A DNA stretch of 64,000 nucleotides from NCBI RefSeq assembly GCF_032854445.1, contig NC_088295.1, positions 65,765,249 to 65,829,248 of the forward strand, read 5' to 3'. Source of the DNA: Liolophura sinensis. Its lineage: Eukaryota > Mollusca > Polyplacophora > Chitonida > Chitonidae. Below the pieces are notes generated by a model, which worked only from the letters and a program-made list of their open reading frames with translations, had not been told where the DNA came from and did not search any database. Positions 1 to 21,500 of this stretch are shown one piece after another (the stretch's first letter is position 1; every line of letters starts with the position of its first letter). The translations under genes and the position numbers were made by a program.

Positions 1-1259
1 TTATATTTAGATGTTTAGTTGTCACTCTCATTCACACCCGACGTCCCTTTAAAAAATTCCAAAGTACTAGGTAGAATTGTGTTAAACAGACGTGGTGATT
101 ATTACAAGATGATGTTAGCTTAATTACTTAAACATTTACAATTGTTCAGTAGCTACGTTTTATGAATCCTTCGAGGGCCATTTGACAGGACCGGTGTCTC
201 CAGTTAGTCCTTGTAAATGTATATGCTGTAATCTTTGTCGTTCTCTAAATACTTAACCCGTTTAAACTCTGTGGATGGATTTCTGTGTGGTGCAGGTTTA
301 CATTTAAAGATAGACCGTCCTTCAAGTAGGAGGGAAAAGGGGTGTGTGACTGTGGCATATCTAAAACTGTATTACTTTCCTTGCGTACAAGGACCACTTG
401 AGTTAAAATACTCATGAATACAAATTCCAGCATCTTGAATGAATTTTGCCGGTGTGCATTTGAAACTGCATGATAGAGCTCAGTTGGAAAATCCAGGTTA
501 CTATGGATGAAAGCTATATTTAATTTTCTTCATGAAAGAAAAGCTTGATGGAATGGGTAGTGGGACAGCATGTCTGGAAAGAGAGATTGATATAGACGGG
601 AATGCTCAAGTGTGAGAAACAGGTTCCTGGAGACAGTTCAATGTGGGTCAGCTGGGCTACATTGGCTGTTTACCCATGACTACCTTCTCTCTCTCTCTCT
701 CTCCCAACCCCTCCCCCCCCCCCCCCCAAGTTCCCCACATTCACACATGGGCCCCCCTGCCCCTGTTTCAAATGCTATTCAAATGTTAATAGTCGCCCAG
801 TGGTGGGTAAGGTGGTGTCACAGGTCAGTGAGACTAGAACATGGTAGATGTCCCTTGTTCCTGCCTTGGATGTGTCAGTAGAGATTGTCTTGGAACTAAA
901 CACTGAGTGCACATAATGAGTTCACCCCTGACCTGTAGCCAAACACAGGCAATACCTGTAGATGATACTTGAGCCCTCTGTTTGGACCTGCAGGTTGTTT
1001 GACGACTCTGTTGATACTGCATAAAGTGGTTTATGGAAAACCTGAGATCATGTCAACATAGCCATGTTTACTCTACCCAGAATTAAAATATACATCCAAA
1101 CATTAGCCATTACAAAACATATTTTTTTGCTCCCGACTGATGAATTAATTGTAAGTAGATTATATTACAGGTGTTGTGAGAGACACACCAGGGAAGGTGG
1201 GGAGACCTATTAAATGTTGATTTTCCTGGAGACCCAAGATTAACCCTTTATTTTCACAG
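1..1259. other. 5' intronic sequence of the ERM gene, low complexity
   Basis: No exon is recognisable here. The stretch precedes an ERM exon that begins in phase 0 with a good acceptor (TTTTCACAG). The upstream ERM exons that should encode the start of the FERM domain are not found in any frame, so they lie left of the window. A CT-repeat followed by a run of about 15 C is at 680-727. Confidence 0.6.
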
Positions 1260-10628
<9,369 letters not shown>

Positions 10629-11525
10629 AAGAAGGTGTGGCTGTGTGTGTAGATATGTTACTGTTTGCTCCACCAGAGGTCGCCACAAGGTCGCTGAAGC
10701 TCTGTACAAACATATTACCAGAGACATTACCAAACTGTGGCAGCCAAAAACTTGATCATCTTGTGTCTGATCTAAGGGACTCCAGCAAGCCCGTCAGTCT
10801 GATTCCAACCATCAGCCAAGAGAATGTATCTCCCTCATGGATCGTGTATATAAAGACTATTAGAGTAGGCCTTTTACAGCACTTGAAAAACTAAATTTCA
10901 AATTATCATTGTTTATCAAAAAATGTCAAGAGCGGACGCAAAACATGCATACATACTATTTTAGATACCTGAAGCACATTGTAATTGAACAAACTCCTGG
11001 TCACGGCGAGTCGGGTGGGGTCTGGTGCACTGGCAGGTCCCCGGCGACCTGTTGTTAGTGCCACATCTCTTACTTCAACCAAACTAGATAGGTGGAAGAA
11101 TGTTCCATTTTTTTTTTGTTTTTTTTTTGTACAAGGATATTATGTACATGTATTTTGTATGCAGATGATGTATAAATTTGCTTCTATCTATCCAAACACA
11201 AGTGTATCTTATATTATTGGATATGTTTTTCTTTTGCCTGCTTCCTATTGTATGATGGTATTGACTGGTCAGTGGTTGGGCCTGGCCTGTTGTGACCCCC
11301 TGTAGGTGTGGAGGGGTGTTGTGGGGGGAAGGGGATGAGATGTGTACTCGGATTATTGGTACGAATGATATTCCTTGCCAAGTAAGGTGCTATGTGGGCA
11401 CCTCAATGGGTCGTCACAAAAATCAGCTTTTTGCAAAATCTGCAGAAAATTTATTATTATTCTACTACGATCAAAATGATACTGATCCCACATATCTTTA
11501 TAAATGTATAACCATAATTTGATGC

Positions 11526-11531
11526 AATAAA
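11526..11531 (+). terminator. MSN: Poly(A) signal of the ERM gene
   Basis: AATAAA about 900 nt after the ERM stop codon, the first canonical hexamer not inside a SINE tail. The 3' UTR is therefore about 0.92 kb. Confidence 0.65.
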
Positions 11532-11551
11532 AGGAAGATTAAAACCACTTC

Positions 11552-13317
11552 AACTCTCGTGTCTTTAGATCAAGAAATGAAGAAAAAGGGATCGGGGAAA
11601 TGCAGTGCATACTGTTATAGTCTAAGCTGGCAATTACGTAGGTAAGCTTTTTCAGTTATGAACTATAAGAAAAAATGGTTACGTAAAACTTCATATGTAT
11701 AAGGTGAAAAATAATATTTCTGTGGAACTTGTGGATCAGTGTTTACGGTCCATGCAGTTGCATTTCGTTGACTGGACAGATTCCCATTTTGGCATCTTCT
11801 GAGGAACTTAGAGAATCCTTTGAACTGGGTGTCTAACCATGCTGCAATGTAATATAAATGTCTGGAGGAGAAAATAGATGCCTTTGTCATGAGATTCCGT
11901 TATATTGAGTCCTCCGGATTTCCACCAGGATATGATTTGAGAAAGGTCTGTAGCCACTCCTCTTCAGGCACGTAATCAGTAATAAGATGTACTGAACACT
12001 GTCGAACTCTGCTGAACTCCGCAGGTAAAAGCTTCTGTAACCAGGGTATCTGGGAAGATGCCAGATGGCGTGCTTCCCTATTCGTTCATCACCTCTTCCT
12101 GATAACCGATGGTGGCCAGTTGTCCACAGTTCCACGAGCGCTCCCAATCAATCTAATTCCCTAATACCGCATCAGCATATTTGTACCTGATTCTTCATAG
12201 CATCGCACCTAAAATCAATAAATGCCTCAATGCAATGGAGCAGTGGTCGGACTTGGGCATTGCTTTTACCATTCACTATTTGTGGTCAACTGGCGAAGTT
12301 TGCAGGTGTACGTTGTAGGGCCTGTATTAGACTATGAACTGGACCTGTAGGCTATACATAATGCAGATATACAGAGGTGTTCAGCACGCCCTGTTGCCAG
12401 TGGCAGATGTTAGCCTTGGACTACATATGAATTGTAACTCTACTATAGTTACAGGGTTAATATAGAGCTGCATTATCGTCCTCAAGTGGAAATTCCATTG
12501 TTCCAGGCATTAAATCATGCCTGTTTTCACAGTACTATTACTGCAGTACATGTAGGCACATAGCGACCAAGCCTTTAGGAAACAGACGTTAATTAGAATA
12601 TTTTTGAAGAATTTTACCAATCATTTACTAATGCGAGTTCTTCAATGGGCCAGGCAATGAGGGTTGCACAAATGTCTCCTGCACACACACAACTATATGT
12701 ATCAAACGTCGAACTGTCGGCTGGATTTCCAGTAGTGAGATAAATTTGTCTATAAAGCATTTGACCCAAACATGAAGTCTAGCATTCGCATACCACTCGT
12801 AAACCATGAGGGGGCGTGTCCCATATCGATGATTGCAAGACCCATTTTCGAAACAGCATGAAACAAGGAAAGCAGATTCCCGGAAGTCGTTTTTCCTGCA
12901 AGATCATAAACCAAAGACTTGAGATTTGTTGGAATCGAACTATAGTCGTGGGTTGATAGATTAATATCTAAATGCTTTTTGACTGATTGCATGACGTATT
13001 AACTATGATGATTTCTACTGCCGTACACTCAGAAAACGCTCTGTTCCAAGTACAATGTAACAATGACACCGAATGCATCACACACAAAAAAAAAACGTCA
13101 GCTTTCGTGTCCTCGCAGATTTCACTACAATTTACAGCAGGTGGATAAATTAAGACATAAGTGAGGAAAAAAAAGAATAAAACAGAAGATATAATTCATT
13201 AGTTTATATAGGCATACTGCTGGGGGAGCGGTTAGTGGTAGACAAGCATCGCCACAGTGCCTACATGCCTTCCTTCCAATCAATAAGTTATATTCTTGAG
13301 TAAATTAAAAAATACGT
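11552..13317. other. Intergenic, no intact gene seen
   Basis: Apart from the coding-like relic at 11900-12085 (minus strand), I see no gene in this stretch. An 80-codon ORF at 12750-12992 on the minus strand has no recognisable motif. Confidence 0.5.
11900..12085 (-). pseudogene. Coding-like relic, family unknown
   Basis: On the minus strand a 58-codon open stretch begins after two stops and ends at TAA (complement of 11900-11902). It reads HLASSQIPWLQKLLPAEF, then CSVHLITDYVPEEEWLQTF, then LKSYPGGNPEDSI. The composition is protein-like (amphipathic, W and P residues), but no start codon or convincing splice site frames it. It may be a decayed exon or a transposon remnant. I do not recognise the family. 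Confidence 0.25.
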
Positions 13318-13484
13318 TACGTACGTGGGAAGGTCAGCAACCTGCGGATGGTCGTGGGTTTCGCCCGTGTTCTCCCCTGTTTCCACCCACCATAATGCTG
13401 GCCGCCGTCGTATCAGTGAAATATTCTTGAGTACGGCGTAAAACACCAATCAAATAAATAAATTAAATAAATTAAAATAAATTA
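13318..13484 (+). mobile_element. SINE family A, 5'-truncated
   Basis: It starts inside the body (CGTACGTGGGAAGGTCAGC) and runs through CACCCACCATAATGCTGGCC and the core TTGAGTACGGCGTAAAACAC to an AAAT-rich tail. The core matches the consensus with very few changes, so it is a young copy. Confidence 0.85.
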
Positions 13485-15030
13485 ACCAAGAGCTAATGGG
13501 TTAAACTCCACTCTCAAGAAAAATGAATTTTGAGATTCTCACGCTTTATTGTTTTCGGAGGCCTTTGTGGTAGAACCACTGTCGATGGCGTTTCTGTAAG
13601 TCTTACATGTCATGCGTGATTATACATGAAGTTTAAAGGAGATGACAAGCCTTTTACAAGCATGACGTATGTCGTATGCGTGGTGACGTATGTGTCAGAG
13701 TGACTTCCAAAAGGTCAGTGGTTTAGGCATTTTGGTTTTCTCCACCCATAACTGGCCGCCATCGTATATCGCGAACACTTCTACAGTAGACATGGCGCTA
13801 AACAACATACAAATAAACAAGGATCTTCTCAAGCTCGTTGAAAATCTTTACCTATAATCGTTGCGATCAATAGCAGACACATTCTTCACTCCCAGTTAAT
13901 TCCTGCTAATAACAAGTGGAATGGATCACATGTAAGTTATCAAACTTGATTTTTTTTTTTTGAGCACCTATTCGGTATACTGGTACTAGGCATTGGAGAT
14001 ACATAAACCTATACATAAACCTATATGTAAAGCAGGTACAAATGTGCAAGGCGATGTATCTCCAAGCATACACCTGTTGCAACAAAATTAAGAATAAGGG
14101 TTCGATGACTGAGGTTTTGTATCCTGTTAGAATTCTACAGCACTCGTCGGAAGGTTTGCAGCTTTATTTCAGTAGGACAAAAACTATAACTGTCGCGTCA
14201 CTGAAGTGGAAGATTCTCTGTTGTACCGTCAAACACAAATCCAATAAATAAATTTTAAAAAATGAAATAAAATAAATATTCTACAGCAGGTTTTACGTCA
14301 ATATGAACCTCTGTATAACAGTTACACTGCAATTTCGAACACAATATACAAAGGAAAATAATATATTTACACGGATGAATTTACATGAATTCACATGGCT
14401 TTACAGGGCTTACACTGAAAAAAAAGCAATCGGTTAATTATAAACAGAAAGTCTGTTGTCTGAATGATGCTATATGCTAAAGCATGTACGTGTAGACCTA
14501 TACATGTACATTGGTTCATTCATACATTCATGCATTTAATGGAGAGGATTTCATTAAGATAAATAAACTGAAATAGTCTGTTCAGTCTATTGAAACATCC
14601 TATTGAAACATTCTGTGAACCCACGCGGCTTTCAAGACAAACCGAGTTACACACACTTAGTTAGCCTATATACCTGTAGGACTGCTCCGGAATTCCATTC
14701 AGCGGCAGTCCGTTATATTTTTTTGATGTTATGATTTTTGTGTTGAATTAAAACAACATAAGTTGTAGAGTTAGATTTCAACACAAGTGTTTTTTTTTTG
14801 GGAGGGGGGGGGGGGAGGTGTAGTTTCCTTGGGGTTCTAGTTGCATGTTCCGAGTTTTATCAGGTAGCGGACCCATTATACCTAGTGTAATTGAAGGGCA
14901 CTCCTTTTGTCCTCCATCTATATGAACTTGGTCGCCATGATATATAGACACAAGTGAAAAATCCGTAAGCAAGGCGTTAACCTATTAAATAAATAAATAC
15001 ATGGTGGCTATATGCATTGGGTGTCGATAT
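13485..15030. other. Intergenic, repeat fragments only
   Basis: Short SINE-like pieces occur near 13730-13830 (CATAACTGGCCGCCATCG) and, badly decayed, near 14840-15000. No gene is seen. Confidence 0.5.
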
Positions 15031-15033
15031 ATA

Positions 15034-15113
<80 letters not shown>

Positions 15114-15133
15114 TATGTGTGTGTGTGTGTGTA
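15031..15133. repeat. AT microsatellite passing into AC/GT repeat
   Basis: About 60 bases of alternating AT are followed by about 18 bases of AC. After CATATG comes the complementary GT run, so the AC and GT blocks can pair as a small hairpin. Confidence 0.9.
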
Positions 15134-15844
15134 AGCCTATTTTATGCTATATAACTGGTTTGGCGTGGAAATGATCAGTGGAATGTTTTACATTTTGCAT
15201 TGAGCTATGTGCAGATCTATCTCTATTGTTTTCTGGCAATTAAATTTCACAAACATTACAGGTGATGATTAACGAAACCTGATTAACACACTGAACTTAA
15301 TTACAGAAATTATAGTTGGTCACGTCAGTATGTAGGCTAGCTTGTTTAGTGTAACATGTTTCACATGACAAAAGGAAGTAGGCTTATATATCATGAGAAT
15401 ATCTGGTAACAATTACGCACTGGCTGGTACAGTCATGGAGGTACCCTACAGTACCCTACTCATCCAAGCAGCCTACACATGCAGTACCTGTATGTTACAA
15501 CATTGGTTGATCAGATGTAGGTCTATATTAAACACACAAAGCAAAGCTTTCATACATTAATTTGTACCGTTACATGTGTAGGGTGCAGCATACTATAAAA
15601 TGTAGCCTACTGGTTTTGTCACATACAGACACACTATAACGAATGTCTCTGATATTAAAACATTAACACTAATGTATGTATGTAAATTTAAGTATCGAAT
15701 CTGTATTATATACATGTAACATTTTCGCCACCGCCATGGATAAATAGTATATGTTGGCACCTAAGCCACAGTGAGACTAACTTGTAGTTCAAATGAGACT
15801 AGTGTAGAAGGGGACATAACTCTTACATAACCACCAACTGATTT

Positions 15845-15965
15845 GTTATTGATTGGAGTACGCCATGTTGGCAACAAACGCGAAATCTGACAGGTGGCAT
15901 ATGGGGATTATTTTCTTCGATATTCCACTCGCGACTCCTTCATGAGCAGTGATTATGGTATGTAT
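15845..15965 (+). promoter_or_regulatory. Possible promoter and non-coding first exon upstream of ARFGEF3
   Basis: An inverted CCAAT box (TTATTGATTGG) lies a few bases before CGCCATGTTGGC, whose complement GCCAACATGGCG fits the YY1 core seen at many animal start sites. About 85 bases on, GATTATG|GTATGT resembles a 5' splice site. A candidate acceptor (TTTGATTGCAG, near 18344) lies upstream of the ARFGEF3 ATG. No transcript evidence is available. Confidence 0.25.
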
Positions 15966-18340
15966 GTGAATTCTCTAACTCTGTTTTTTAATTGAATCAA
16001 AATAGATAGTTTATATTTGCGCCTGAATGGTAGAATCAACGAAACAGTAAACACGATGCTGTCAGTGAATGTTGTTGTTGTTCTCCTCATATGTGGCACA
16101 ACGGACAGCTGGTGTAGGTCTTTGTTATCTCATCATGTAGTAATGGATTATGACGAATTGTAATGAGGTCACTTTTCAGTGTATTTGAAACACATAGCAG
16201 TCCGTGTATGAAAGTTGTGAACACTGAAGATATCATCACAAATGTTAGCTTACTTGTTACTGTACAATGTTAGTGTCAGTCTATCGGTACTGTGTCAGTT
16301 CTGGACAATAAGTCCCAGTGAGCCTAGCCACACATGTGTTGCTCAACTGATGTGACGATGTACTGACATACCACACAGTACAGTACTCAAACCTGACAGA
16401 AATCAGACGGGACTAAGCATACAGCCCGTTGTCACTCTCACATGACTTCGGGATTCCTATGTGATACATCATCAGTTGTCGGAATAAGTGGGTGGTTTGC
16501 ACTGTGGCTCATACAGGTAACCCAACAACACAAATTATAAATATGCCCTAAAGGGGTAACACCTTTGTGGATAACTCAGACAATTTAGACGAACATAGCG
16601 AACATGATAACTTGTGGATACTAGATGAATACTAGGTGGAGATTTCTACTGTAATGCCCAGCTTCGGTCGTATAGACTTCCACGCAGACAATTTCACAAA
16701 AACACACGGCTCAAACCCTACCTTATTTTTGCTATCCACCGATTTCCTAAAGCACCCGAAATGTAATATGTCAAAGCCAGTATTGGTAAGTCATCTTTCA
16801 ACGATAATCCAGCCATTTAAAGTTTCGAATCAGACAACTTAAATCATTGTCTGCCTTGTTTGGAATTTTTGTTTTCATCTTCAGGCAGGGTGATGGGCCT
16901 TGTAAATTTTATCCAACCAAACAATCTGTTTACAGGGCATGGAACATTGGGTAGGATAAAATTTTTGCGATCGCTTAGAGCTGTCAGCAGTTCAACGTTA
17001 CAATCTCAGTCATTTGCGAACATCTTGTCCCTCAGTGAGTTCTGTGTGCAAAATTAGTCTTGCCCTGTGTGGGAAGACCTATGAGCACGTCACGTGACAT
17101 AACAGAATATTGTGCAGTTATGTTCCCACTCAGATGGAGACCCTGGCAGTGGAAGCACATGGATTTACTGTATGTATTGACTGGAACCTGCAAAACGAAG
17201 ACACAGAAACGCTCAGATAGATTTGATCTTGTCATTGACATTAGTGCTTGTTATAATGGATTTTGGAGGATTTCTGGCAGGAAACATGTTTTTGTGCTTC
17301 CAACACTGTCGATTTCATCCGAGGAGTGGGTGAAGCTGATGTGCTCAGAACATTAGTACATGTACATTGTTAAATCAGGTGCCAGCTACACTCGTTGAGC
17401 TGAGTGAGTCAGGCTATATAGCCTAGCACATTTTTGTATCCATTTCACTTTCAACTGTAATTTCACTTACCTATAAAACCCAACCCATCTTAAAGTATTG
17501 TATATCCTAAATCTGGCCTTTCTACGCACTGATCTTACAGTCTTTTTAACATCAGTGTTAGAAGGAATGTCAGAAATTTAAAACAACATACAACACACTT
17601 GTCCACCTAGATGGACAAATTCTAAGTCTACAAATTATGCTATGGCTTAAAAGATGTCAAAACCTGCACTGTCCAACCCTCTTGTAGCAATAATCCACAT
17701 GTTGAAACTTTTGAACCAACGTCTGCCAAGCTTTGCGCTCAAATGACCGGCATCTTCAATATATCCAGTCTACAAGTATCCTGCAAATAAACAGTTGGTC
17801 AGAATGCAATTTTAACCTCTTTTTTGCCCATTTTTGACTCAAAACATAACAAAAATCTAGAGTATGCAGAAGCATAGAAGTAAGGTAAGAAGTAACTCTC
17901 TGTAATCTTCTTCCATGTACAACATGCTTTTATTGTTCTGGCATTGTGAAGTCAGCCTGATCAAGTCATGAAAAGATTCTGTATTGCTGCTACATGTTCC
18001 TTGTTTACAAGACGCAATAGCATTTATTCACTTCCAGTTTGGGAGAGATTTTCGTGTTGGCCACATTTCATGTATTGTAACATTTCTATTTGCTATATTT
18101 CTGTATTGCTTCTAAATATACCTTGTTTAATAACAATACATTTAATAGCATGTATTCACTTCCAGTTTGAGATAAATTTTGATGCTGGATACATTTCATG
18201 TATTGTAATAGGACAACTGAAGAGTAATATTTATTCTTGAGCTGCAACAGCTTGATTGGTTCTTTGCCTTTAGGGACCTTTGATATTTTCCTCAACTACA
18301 AGCAGATTGTTTGCCAGATAACTGGAATGTATGTTTGATT
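15966..18340. other. No coding gene seen; probable 5' intron or intergenic
   Basis: Several short ORFs (for example 17060-17356) have no family features. The only structure noted is a local tandem duplication at 17978-18212. Confidence 0.45.
17978..18212. repeat. Tandem duplication, two ~110-bp copies
   Basis: Copy 1 (about 17978-18085) and copy 2 (about 18102-18212) share TATTCACTTCCAGTTTG, then ACATTTCATGTATTGTAA, in the same order and spacing. They have diverged by roughly a quarter of positions. Confidence 0.7.
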
Positions 18341-18440
18341 GCAGTGTCCATATGGTTCCATAAAGACTGCCACATGTCACAAAACTACATGTATGCTGAT
18401 ACATAAGTAGAGTGGACCAAGGTCCTTAAAATCAGGGACA

Positions 18441-18525
18441 ATGGAGGACCTTCTGGAGAAGATTCGCAGGGAGACAGGCACCCCAAAGTTTGCTCTCATT
18501 AACAAGACTTGTCAGACTGCCATTG
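18441..18525 (+). CDS. ARFGEF3: ARFGEF3 exon 1 (start codon)
   Basis: 85 nt, residues 1-29: MEDLLEKIRRETGTPKFALI, cf. the MEEILRKLQKEA start of vertebrate BIG3. The in-frame TAG 33 nt upstream excludes an earlier start in this exon. The donor is GTGAGC. Confidence 0.9.
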
Positions 18526-21500
18526 GTGAGCTCTGTAGTGGGCATTCTAGTATAGCATGGGCAGTGGTATTGTTAGTTTGTCACTTAAAAACTGTATGCA
18601 TTGTTGCATAGGAGGATGCTTAGCACTGTCAGGTTCATATCTAGAAAAAATTTATTGCAGATTACCTTAGTTTTGGTGCCCAATACTTTGGGAGCCCAAA
18701 AGTTTTTTGGAACTAAAATAGCTTAAGAACATCGATCAAATCAACAGATAAATTGTGAGGTGTACATATTTTGCCTTTTTATTTTTCTTTCCAATTTTTC
18801 TTTTCTTATGTGAAAATGCTGTGAAAACTATACAAGCTTTTAGCTAAGGTGTGAAGAATTGTATTTATAAAGGTTGTATATGATGTATCAAGCTGTTGGT
18901 TTTACATACACAGACCTTCTAAGGAACAAGGAGGCTGTGAGTCAGACCCCTGTATATGAGCTGAGGGAGAAGTGCCTGGAGGCATTCCAGCTCTCTCTGG
19001 AGTCCCACAGTAACAAGCTATCCTCACATGCTGTCACCGGAATCAGGGTAAGGGAGAGCCATTCAGGAGCCTTGCCTGTGGTAAAATAAAAGTTTATTCC
19101 ATAGCATCTGGGATATACTATGCAAGTACATAATAGCATTTTAAGTGTTGGGGATGCTAAACTTTTAATAACTTAAACTATGATAATTGTCGACATGATG
19201 ATTTGATCATTATTTTGTAAAACATTGTTACGCTAATTACCCAGGTAAACACAACTATCCAGTCATCTCAAAAGTAACAGTTCTTGTACCTCGGGCACTG
19301 ACTCTTTCGTTCAGACTTAAACTTTGTGCCTTGACTAACATTCTGCAATCCGAAATTCATTTCTCTGTATTTTGAAGAGAAAAAAAAACAACCAGTCAAA
19401 ATGTATAGGAAAAGATGAATTCAAAGTACTTTTATCAGTGCTCAAAGCACACAGATAATGTTTTGCATCCTCTAGACTTAGATGCAGTTGCGAAAGAGTG
19501 TAGGCATCCTATAGCTGTAAACATTTAGTGAACCAATCACTGTCATGTTCTTGGGGGTTTATGTGTTATTTGTGTGATATTAGTTAGAATGAATTCCAGT
19601 CAGTATTTCAACATCCTGTGTAGTATGGCTTTACCCTGTTTTAGCAGGTGTTCGATTTTTGTGCATGGTCTTCTGTTCAGAAAATTGTAGTCCTTACATG
19701 CACTGTACCCCAGTTTGTAAAATAGCACTGGCTGAGCACATGAGAGAACAGCGCCCAGAAGTCAATGAAAAGTGTGGTTTTGAAGATAAGGCCCTAGAGT
19801 AAGACAGTACAAAAGTCGGCATCAGCATGTTTGTAATTGCTAATTTGGACCCTATTAAATGCCATGTGGTTTCTACCTTGTCTATATTCTTGTGATTTTT
19901 GTCTTCTGTTTAGTTATTGCTAAAGGATGAGAGGTTCCAATCTAGTATGGAGAGTGAGAGAGAGAATCGCTGGTTACCTATGCAGGTACTCACAGCAGTG
20001 TGGTCCTTACCTTCCCTGGCTGAAGAGGCTCAGGTGGAAATCATGAAGGTAAATTGTCAGACAGTGGTTACCTGTGCAGGTGTCACAGTCTGGCCCTCAT
20101 CTTCCCTGGCTTGAGAGGCTCAGGTCGAACCATGAAGGTAAGCAGAGAGAACTGCTGGTTACCAAGACAAGTGTCACAGTCTGGTCCTTACCTTCCTTGG
20201 CTGAAGAGGCTTGGGTGGAAATCATGAAGGTAAGTAGACGGAGAGAACCTCTGGTTACCATTGTAGGTGTCACAGTCTGGTTCTTACCCTGCCTGGCTTG
20301 AGGGGCTCAGGTGGAAATCATGAAGGTAAGCAGAGAAAGAGAGAACCCCTGGTTAGCTATGACAGGCGTCACAGTCTGTCCTTACCTTCCCTGGCTGAAG
20401 AGGATCAGGTGAAAATCATGAAGGTAAGCAGACAGAGAGAACTGTTGGTTACCCATGCGGGTGTCACAGTCTGGTCCTTATAAAGGTAAGGTAAGATATA
20501 AAAGATCTAAAGAACGTTACATACCATGTATATTTAAACCTACTTTAGAACTGAAGTTCAGTTTTATGTATGTTCAGTTTTTGTATGCTTGTTAGGCTTG
20601 TATAATGAATGGTATGTATTTATGGTATTAAATGGTCATCATTGATATTCCAATTACAGGTGTTGCTGAACATGAGTTTTACAACTGTATGGTGTATGAA
20701 TGCCAAAGTCATCATCAAGATATCTGAGGTACAGCATGTTTTTTTTCTTCAGTACAATACAAAGGTTTTTGAGATGTGACATTTCGACAGCAGAATAACT
20801 TGCCTTTGCTTTATAGCACAATATTGTCATTCTGCAAATTTGAACACAAAACTAATTAAACAGGAATGGATTGATCTCTGGAATTGTGTCTGTGGGTGGG
20901 TTTGGGTATTGATGATTACAAAAATGATGACATTCTACCAGTGGTTTTATCTAATATCAAATACTGGCATGTTAAAAGATAGCCCTACCACACCTTAAAG
21001 CGATGAGGTCATTTTTTGCACTGGGACGTAGATCTGTCGTCGTATTTCGGTAACTCTAAAATTATATGTTACCTGAGCATGTTTGAATGGTGTGGATTGA
21101 AATGTGTATCTTCTTTACTGAAGTAATGCTTCGCAGCATCATCTACATACATAGGTTTTATCCTAGTGTCTTTTGGTCTCCTCCATAGTAATACTAATTC
21201 TAGAATGAAAAGTATATGTATAATATTAGAAAATGAGGGTTGTATGGATATAGGATAACAGTACCATAGTATTATATCTGCTCTTGAAGTTATAATATGG
21301 TAGTAGTTGATTCTGGAGGACAGTACAAGGGTAATGTTTTGGGAGAAATTGAATGAGTATTATCTCTATTACCATTCTGTGACAAATATTCTGAAACAGT
21401 TCATGTACATGTCTGGCAGTGTAGTCAGTCTGCCCAGGATAAACCATGAAGAAATAACTTTAAACATTTGTTTGACTTCCACTAGCCTATTCTGCATTTT

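Noticed and set aside
612-881. An 89-codon ORF as a gene.
   Set aside because: It runs through a CT repeat and a poly-C tract and has no conserved motif.
1160-1205. An upstream ERM exon after TTATATTACAG.
   Set aside because: The translation bears no likeness to the VVKTIGLREVWFFG region expected before the first confirmed exon.
17060-17356. A 98-codon ORF as a gene.
   Set aside because: No recognisable domain, no splice context and no second supporting exon nearby.
20074-20483. Short plus-strand ORFs with SLPSLAEEA-like repeats as a separate gene.
   Set aside because: They are copies of the exon 3 edge in the intronic array, not independent coding sequence.
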